Shown: positions 59,630 to 64,000 of the stretch, piece by piece | Numbering within the stretch: the stretch's first letter is position 1 | Layout: every line of letters begins with the position of its first letter | Assembly (NCBI RefSeq): GCF_021147775.1 | Contig: NZ_JAGTPK010000005.1 | Span: forward strand, 62,001 to 126,000 | Length of the DNA: 64,000 bases | Source of the DNA: Pseudomonas californiensis | Lineage (GTDB): Bacteria > Pseudomonadota > Gammaproteobacteria > Pseudomonadales > Pseudomonadaceae | Direction of reading: 5' to 3' | Made by a program: the position numbers and the translations under genes | Notes under the pieces: generated by a model | What the model was told of the DNA's origin: nothing | The model's input: the letters and a program-made list of their open reading frames with translations, nothing else | Database searches by the model: none

Positions 59630-60724
59630 ATGACGCCCTTAGAACGATATCAAGCTGATCTGAAACGCCCGGACTTCTTCCATGATGCCGCGCAGGAAAA
59701 CGCTGTGCGTCATTTGCAGCGCCTGTACTACGATCTGGTCGCTTCCCATGACAGCAAGCCAGGCATATTCGGCAAACTGTTCGGCAAGAAAGAACCGACC
59801 CTGGTCAAGGGTCTGTATTTCTGGGGTGGCGTAGGCCGTGGCAAGACCTATCTGGTCGACACTTTCTTCGAAGCCCTGCCTTTCAAAGACAAGGTGCGGA
59901 CACACTTTCACCGCTTCATGAAGCGCGTGCATGAAGAGATGAAGACCCTGAAAGGGGAGAAAAACCCGCTGACGATCATCGCCAAACGGTTCTCCGACGA
60001 AGCGCGAGTGATCTGCTTCGACGAATTCTTTGTTTCCGACATCACTGACGCCATGATCCTGGGCACGTTGATGGAAGAGCTGTTCAAAAACGGTGTAACG
60101 CTGGTCGCGACCTCCAATATCGTTCCGGACGGTCTCTACAAGGACGGTCTGCAACGCGCGCGCTTCCTGCCTGCCATCGCCTTGATCAAGCAGAACACCG
60201 ACATCGTCAACGTCGACAGTGGCGTCGATTACCGGTTGCGTCATCTGGAACAGGCCGAGCTGTTTCACTTCCCGCTCAATGAAGTGGCGCAGGAAAGTCT
60301 GCGCAAGAGCTTCAAGGCGCTGACGCCAGACTGTGCCGAAACCATCGAAAACGATATGTTGATGATCGAAAATCGCGAAATCCGTGCCTTGCGCACCTGC
60401 GATGACGTGGCGTGGTTCGACTTTCGCGAGCTGTGTGACGGGCCTCGCAGCCAGAACGATTACATCGAACTGGGCAAGATCTTTCATGCGGTGCTGATCA
60501 GCGGTGTCGAGCAGATGGACGTCTCGACCGACGACATCGCCCGTCGCTTCATCAACATGGTCGACGAGTTCTACGATCGTAACGTCAAGCTGATCATCTC
60601 GGCGGAAGTCGAGTTGAAGGATCTGTACACCGGCGGCCGTTTGATGTTCGAGTTCCAGCGTACGCTGAGCCGACTGCTCGAAATGCAATCCCACGAATTC
60701 CTGTCCCGCGCCCACAAGCCTTAG
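59630..60724 (+). CDS. zapE: Cell division ATPase ZapE (AFG1-like)
   Basis: 364-residue P-loop ATPase of the AFG1/ZapE family, linked to FtsZ ring stability and membrane protein turnover. Walker A WGGVGRGKT (65-73), Walker B CFDEFFVSD and the C-terminal TGGRLMFEFQRTLSRLLEMQS are conserved. In pseudomonads it lies near rplM-rpsI-petABC, as here. A TTG 12 nt upstream of the ATG is not used. Confidence 0.94.
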   Translation: MTPLERYQADLKRPDFFHDAAQENAVRHLQRLYYDLVASHDSKPGIFGKLFGKKEPTLVKGLYFWGGVGRGKTYLVDTFFEALPFKDKVRTHFHRFMKRVHEEMKTLKGEKNPLTIIAKRFSDEARVICFDEFFVSDITDAMILGTLMEELFKNGVTLVATSNIVPDGLYKDGLQRARFLPAIALIKQNTDIVNVDSGVDYRLRHLEQAELFHFPLNEVAQESLRKSFKALTPDCAETIENDMLMIENREIRALRTCDDVAWFDFRELCDGPRSQNDYIELGKIFHAVLISGVEQMDVSTDDIARRFINMVDEFYDRNVKLIISAEVELKDLYTGGRLMFEFQRTLSRLLEMQSHEFLSRAHKP

Positions 60725-60743
60725 GGTCGCGACAGGTTTTCAC

Positions 60744-60776
60744 GCGGCGAGCAAGCGCAAATCATATGCTCGCCGC
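60744..60776. terminator. 10-bp hairpin between zapE and the GlxA-type regulator
   Basis: GCGGCGAGCA (60744-60753) and TGCTCGCCGC (60767-60776) pair perfectly with a 13-nt loop between the convergent stops. No T-run; likely a shared transcript end. Confidence 0.55.
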
Positions 60777-60783
60777 GAGCGAT

Positions 60784-61782
60784 TCAAGCTGCTTGCTGGA
60801 ATTGTTGCCGGTACTGGTTGGGTGACAGTTCGGTGTGCTGGCGGAACAGGCGGGCAAAGAAGCTCGCGTCGTCATAGCCCACCTCGTAGCTGATGGTCTT
60901 GATGCTCTTGCGAGACGCTGAAAGCAACCCTTTAGCGGTTTCAATGCGCAAACGCTGCAGATAATGCAGCGGTTTGTCGCCGGTCGCGGTCTGGAAGCGG
61001 CGCATGAAGTTGCGGATGCTCATGCCGTGATCGCGGGCCACGTCTTCAAAGCGGAATTTGTCCGCAAAATGCTCCTCCAGCCAATGCTGAATCTGCAGGA
61101 TGATTACGTCCTGGTGCAGCTTCTGGCCCCCAAAGCCGATTCTTCCAGGCGAATACGTCCGACGCACCTCGTACAGAATGTCGCGGGCCACTGCCTGAGC
61201 CACATTGGCGCCGCAGAACCGCTCGATCAAATAGATGTAGAGATCGCAGGCCGATGTGGTGCCGCCCGCGCAGTACAGATTGTCGGCGTCTGTCAGGTGT
61301 TTTTCCTGATTGAGCAGGACATTCGGGTAGCGCTCGGCAAACTGGGTGAAGAAGCGCCAATAGGTCGTGGCCTCCTTGCCGTCGAGCAGCCCCGCCTCGG
61401 CCAGCCAGAACACGCCGGTCGCCTCTGCGCATAACACGGCACCCCGAGCGTGCTGCTCGCGCAGCCATGGCAGAATTTGCGGGTAGCGTTGGCTCAGTGA
61501 CTCGAAGTCGTCCCAGAAGGCAGGGATCACGATAATGTCGCTCTCGCACAACCCGCCATCTACCGGCAGGGTGACGTCGCTGAAGCTGCTGACAGGCAGT
61601 CCGTCCGGGCTCACCAGGCGTGTTTCGAAGGCAGGCACCAGGCCGTTGCCCAATTGCTTGCTGTACCTGAGACTGGCCAGATGGAAGAAGTCCTTGGCCT
61701 GCATCAGTGTGGAGGCGAACACTTTGTCGGTCGCCAGAATGCTGACGCGCCGCAGAAGGGCGGTGTGTTGGATCGGCATCAT
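60784..61782 (-). CDS. GlxA family transcriptional regulator (DJ-1/PfpI + AraC HTH)
   Basis: 332-residue regulator. The N-terminal ~190 residues form a DJ-1/PfpI-like (glutamine amidotransferase class I-like) domain (VVDGGLCESDIIVIPAFW and CAEATGVFWLAEAGLL); the C-terminal ~110 residues (~215-325) carry two AraC helix-turn-helix units (FRFEDVARDHGMSIRNFMRRFQ and KTISYEVGYDDASFFARLFRQ). Related proteins control arginine, choline/carnitine and glyoxylate pathways; the target is not evident from neighbours. ATG at 61782 is followed by a second ATG. Confidence 0.87.
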   Translation of the reverse strand: MMPIQHTALLRRVSILATDKVFASTLMQAKDFFHLASLRYSKQLGNGLVPAFETRLVSPDGLPVSSFSDVTLPVDGGLCESDIIVIPAFWDDFESLSQRYPQILPWLREQHARGAVLCAEATGVFWLAEAGLLDGKEATTYWRFFTQFAERYPNVLLNQEKHLTDADNLYCAGGTTSACDLYIYLIERFCGANVAQAVARDILYEVRRTYSPGRIGFGGQKLHQDVIILQIQHWLEEHFADKFRFEDVARDHGMSIRNFMRRFQTATGDKPLHYLQRLRIETAKGLLSASRKSIKTISYEVGYDDASFFARLFRQHTELSPNQYRQQFQQAA

Positions 61783-61954
61783 CTTTTGTTCTTATATGGG
61801 GAAATGGTCAGACAACGGCTGGATCGTCTTATTTTTTAGCAAGCGTGTCCAGCCTGCTCGTGACGTGCAGGGCTGGGTGACTGCGATCCGGGCGGCAAAT
61901 ATCCGCTAAATCGGTCATCGCAGGCAATAAACAGAACGTGGACAAAAAATCCGG

Positions 61955-61982
61955 TTGAGGTTACTGGTCCAATCTGTATAAT
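61955..61982 (+). promoter_or_regulatory. Candidate distal promoter of rplM-rpsI
   Basis: TTGAGG (61955-61960) and a consensus TATAAT (61977-61982) with 16-nt spacing. Confidence 0.6.
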
Positions 61983-62093
61983 TCGCCAGCTCTTTGCAGT
62001 GGAAGTGATGCGCCGTCTGCCTAAGAAATCTTGCCGTATAACGGACGCGCTGACCCGAGCCCCCGATAGCGTCTGTTTCCGGCTGCCTTTGAC

Positions 62094-62122
62094 TTGTCAA
62101 AGTACGCACTATTCAGTAAGAT
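62094..62122 (+). promoter_or_regulatory. Candidate proximal promoter of rplM-rpsI
   Basis: TTGTCA (62094-62099) and TAAGAT (62117-62122) with 17-nt spacing, 42 nt before the rplM ATG. Confidence 0.55.
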
Positions 62123-62163
62123 CCGCCGTCTCATTTTCAGGGCGGCCCCTGAGGCTATAAAGA

Positions 62164-62592
62164 ATGAAAACTTTTACTGCTAAACCGGAAACAGTTAAGC
62201 GCGACTGGTTCGTCGTCGACGCTGCTGGTCAGACCCTGGGTCGTCTGGCCACCGAAATCGCGAGCCGTCTGCGTGGCAAGCACAAGCCGGAATACACTCC
62301 GCACGTTGATACCGGTGACTACATCGTCGTCATCAATGCCGAGCAGATCCGCGTGACTGGTGCCAAGACCACCGACAAGATCTACTACTCACACTCCGGT
62401 TTTCCGGGCGGGATCAAGTCGATCAACTTCGAAAAGCTGATCGCCAAAGCTCCTGAGCGCGTGATCGAGACCGCGGTCAAAGGCATGCTGCCTAAGAACC
62501 CGTTGGGTCGCGACATGTATCGTAAGCTGAAAGTCTATGCGGGCGCTGTACACCCTCATACTGCTCAGCAGCCCCAAGAACTGAAGTTTTAA
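62164..62592 (+). CDS. rplM: 50S ribosomal protein L13
   Basis: 142-residue large-subunit protein, early assembly. [41 protein letters not shown] is characteristic. Cotranscribed with rpsI, 14 bp downstream. Confidence 0.98.
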   Translation: MKTFTAKPETVKRDWFVVDAAGQTLGRLATEIASRLRGKHKPEYTPHVDTGDYIVVINAEQIRVTGAKTTDKIYYSHSGFPGGIKSINFEKLIAKAPERVIETAVKGMLPKNPLGRDMYRKLKVYAGAVHPHTAQQPQELKF

Positions 62593-62606
62593 CGGAATAG
62601 TTCATT

Positions 62607-62999
62607 ATGTCGGCGACTCAAAATTACGGCACTGGCCGTCGCAAGACCGCAACCGCACGCGTTTTCCTGCGTCCGGGCACTGGTAACATCTCGATCAACA
62701 ACCGCACTCTGGAATCGTTCTTCGGTCGCGAAACTGCCCGCATGGTAGTTCGTCAGCCGCTGGAACTGACCGAGACAGTTGAGAAGTTCGACATCTACGT
62801 CACCGTTATCGGTGGCGGTGTAAGTGGTCAGGCTGGCGCAATCCGCCACGGTATCACTCGCGCTCTGATGCAGTACGACGAGACTCTGCGCGGCGCGCTG
62901 CGTAAAGCAGGCTTCGTAACTCGCGATGCTCGTGAAGTTGAACGTAAGAAAGTCGGTCTGCGTAAAGCGCGTAAGCGTCCGCAGTACTCGAAGCGTTAA
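62607..62999 (+). CDS. rpsI: 30S ribosomal protein S9
   Basis: 130-residue small-subunit protein whose C-terminal SKR tail reaches the P-site t[23 protein letters not shown] and the end [12 protein letters not shown] are canonical. Ends in a strong terminator at 63020. Confidence 0.98.
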   Translation: MSATQNYGTGRRKTATARVFLRPGTGNISINNRTLESFFGRETARMVVRQPLELTETVEKFDIYVTVIGGGVSGQAGAIRHGITRALMQYDETLRGALRKAGFVTRDAREVERKKVGLRKARKRPQYSKR

Positions 63000-63019
63000 T
63001 TCGCTCTTCGTTCAAGAAG

Positions 63020-63054
63020 AACGCTCGGTCCCTTTTGGGGCCGGGCGTTTTTTT
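63020..63054 (+). terminator. Intrinsic terminator of rplM-rpsI
   Basis: AACGCTCGGTCCC (63020-63032) pairs with GGGGCCGGGCGTT (63037-63049) over 13 bp including two G-U pairs, loop TTTT, followed by a T-run. Confidence 0.95.
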
Positions 63055-63218
63055 ATGGGTGTCTGTCTGGGGTCCTGTAGGCTGACACACCGTTGCGTCG
63101 GGTATTGCCTTGTGGGCTTAAAGGCATTTATTTACCATCCGGCAGAACATGAAGTTGCTGAAGGGTCACACGCAAACGTCTGATTCAGCAGGCAAGACCG
63201 CTGACGAGAGGGGGCGCA

Positions 63219-63812
63219 ATGAGTCATGACGGCGTGAACACACGCAGACGTCGCTTCCTGGTGACGGCTACGTCCGTGGTAGGTGCCGCTGGGGTGGTGG
63301 GCGCGGCGATCCCCTTTGTAGGGTCATGGTCGCCTGGTGCCAAGGCGAGGGCTGCGGGAGCGCCAGTCAAGGTCAATGTCAGCAAGATCGAGCCAGGCCA
63401 GCAAATGGTCGCCGAATGGCGAGGCCAGCCGGTTTTTATTCTGCGCCGCACGCAAGATATTCTGGATAGTCTTGAACGGATGGCTGATCAGCTGTCTGAC
63501 CCTCAATCCAGAGCCTCCGTCCAGCCTGACTATGTTGATCCGCTCTTGCGCTCGATCAGGCCAGATATCGTGCTGTTGATCGGGATCTGCACGCATCTGG
63601 GGTGTTCCCCGACCTTTCGTCCTGAGGTTGCGCCTGTCGATCTTGGCAAAGACTGGAAGGGCGGCTATTTCTGTCCTTGCCATGGCTCTCGTTATGACTT
63701 GGCAGGTCGGGTCTACAAATCGCAGCCTGCGCCTTTGAACCTGCCGGTTCCACCTTATTTCTATGAGTCCGACAGCATCATCGTCATTGGCGTCGATCAG
63801 GAGGGCGTGTGA
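63219..63812 (+). CDS. petA: Ubiquinol-cytochrome c reductase Rieske iron-sulfur subunit
   Basis: 197-residue Rieske protein of the bc1 complex. A Tat-type signal anchor (TRRRRFLVTATSVVGAAG, then a hydrophobic segment to ~33) precedes the Rieske domain; 2Fe-2S ligands are Cys124/His126 (CTHLGC) and Cys152/His155 (CPCHGS), with Cys129 and Cys154 as the disulfide. GAGGGGG precedes the ATG. First gene of petABC; its TGA overlaps the petB ATG. Confidence 0.97.
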   Translation: MSHDGVNTRRRRFLVTATSVVGAAGVVGAAIPFVGSWSPGAKARAAGAPVKVNVSKIEPGQQMVAEWRGQPVFILRRTQDILDSLERMADQLSDPQSRASVQPDYVDPLLRSIRPDIVLLIGICTHLGCSPTFRPEVAPVDLGKDWKGGYFCPCHGSRYDLAGRVYKSQPAPLNLPVPPYFYESDSIIVIGVDQEGV

Positions 63813-64000
63813 TGAGCAAGTTCATGGCCTGGATCGACGCGCGTTTTCCGGCCACCAAAAGTTGGGAAAAGCACCTCAGTCAGTACTACGTCGCGCGGAA
63901 CCTCAACTTCTTCTACTTTTTCGGCTCGCTGGCGCTGCTGGTGCTGTTCAATCAGCTGTTGACCGGTATCTGGCTGACCATGAGTTACACGCCCACGGCG
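63812..64000 (+). CDS. petB: Cytochrome b of the bc1 complex, N-terminal 63 residues (cut by window end)
   Basis: The frame begins with ATG 63812 (one-base overlap with petA) and stays open to the last base. The N-terminus MSKFMAWIDARFPATKSWEKH and the first membrane helix start (FFYFFGSLALLVLFNQLLTGIWL) match the cytochrome b N-terminal region; heme ligands would lie beyond the window. Confidence 0.95.
   Translation, partial: MSKFMAWIDARFPATKSWEKHLSQYYVARNLNFFYFFGSLALLVLFNQLLTGIWLTMSYTPTA

Larger units (their letters stand above)
61783..62163. promoter_or_regulatory. Upstream region of rplM with two promoters and a leader
   Basis: 381 bp with no convincing gene. Two sigma-70-like promoters point towards rplM (61955-61982 and 62094-62122). 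The transcript from the first would carry a ~170-nt leader; any L13 autoregulatory structure could lie there but I could not identify it by eye. The first ~130 bp also serves as the divergent regulator's promoter area. Confidence 0.6.

Overview
The window looks like chromosomal core DNA from a fluorescent pseudomonad, most likely the Pseudomonas syringae group. The grounds are the gene orders ampD-ampE, fruBKA with fruR, fagA-fumC-orfX-sodA, kdsD-kdsC-lptCAB-rpoN-hpf-ptsN-rapZ-ptsO and zapE-rplM-rpsI-petAB, the fused cysNC and the short HisG. REP-like intergenic hairpins of the 'AGCAAGCTCGC' type fit the same group. Species assignment is inference. About 65 protein genes fill the window. I see no tRNA, rRNA, CRISPR array, insertion sequence or phage gene.

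Layout: 1-2.2 kb, end of a DUF1631 gene, then ampDE (muropeptide recycling). 2.3-10 kb, tatD-fruR divergent from the fruBKA fructose PTS operon. 10-14.7 kb, a Tat-exported PhoD-type phosphatase, an AEC transporter, a PcaC-like protein, a Ca/Na antiporter and a small RlpA-like lipoprotein. 14.8-18 kb, gatCAB (tRNA amidation), divergent from mreBCD-maf-rng-yhdP-nitrilase-tldD (18.2-29.5 kb). yjgA and pmbA/tldE follow. 31.7-35.5 kb, a Fur-type box followed by fagA-fumC-orfX-sodA-zip (iron-starvation oxidative-stress set). 35.7-42.7 kb, a long minus-strand envelope and nitrogen-regulation cluster, divergent from mlaFEDCB-ibaG-murA-hisG-hisD-hisC (43-51 kb). 51-51.8 kb, an 835-bp repeat-rich gap. 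51.8-60.7 kb, algW, a DUF34/Nif3 protein, cysD-cysNC, yhcB, an alpha/beta hydrolase, trpS and zapE. 60.8-64 kb, a GlxA-type regulator, then rplM-rpsI and petA-petB, the last cut by the window end.

Functional themes are cell-envelope construction (MreBCD, MurA, LptABC, KdsCD, Mla, YhdP, AmpD, RlpA, AlgW), sugar and nitrogen phosphotransfer (FruBKA plus PtsN/PtsO), translation (GatCAB, TrpS, L13, S9, HPF) and sulfate and histidine assimilation.

I did not find a convincing undescribed multi-gene system. The points most worth a second look are an apparent AUU start codon on mreC, a TrpRS carrying a YegP-like C-terminal domain, the unexplained small proteins FagA and OrfX in the iron-stress operon, paired palindromes upstream of cysD, a Cra-like operator plus a Crc-type A-rich motif before fruB, and a family of hairpin repeats shared by the fruA and hisC downstream regions.
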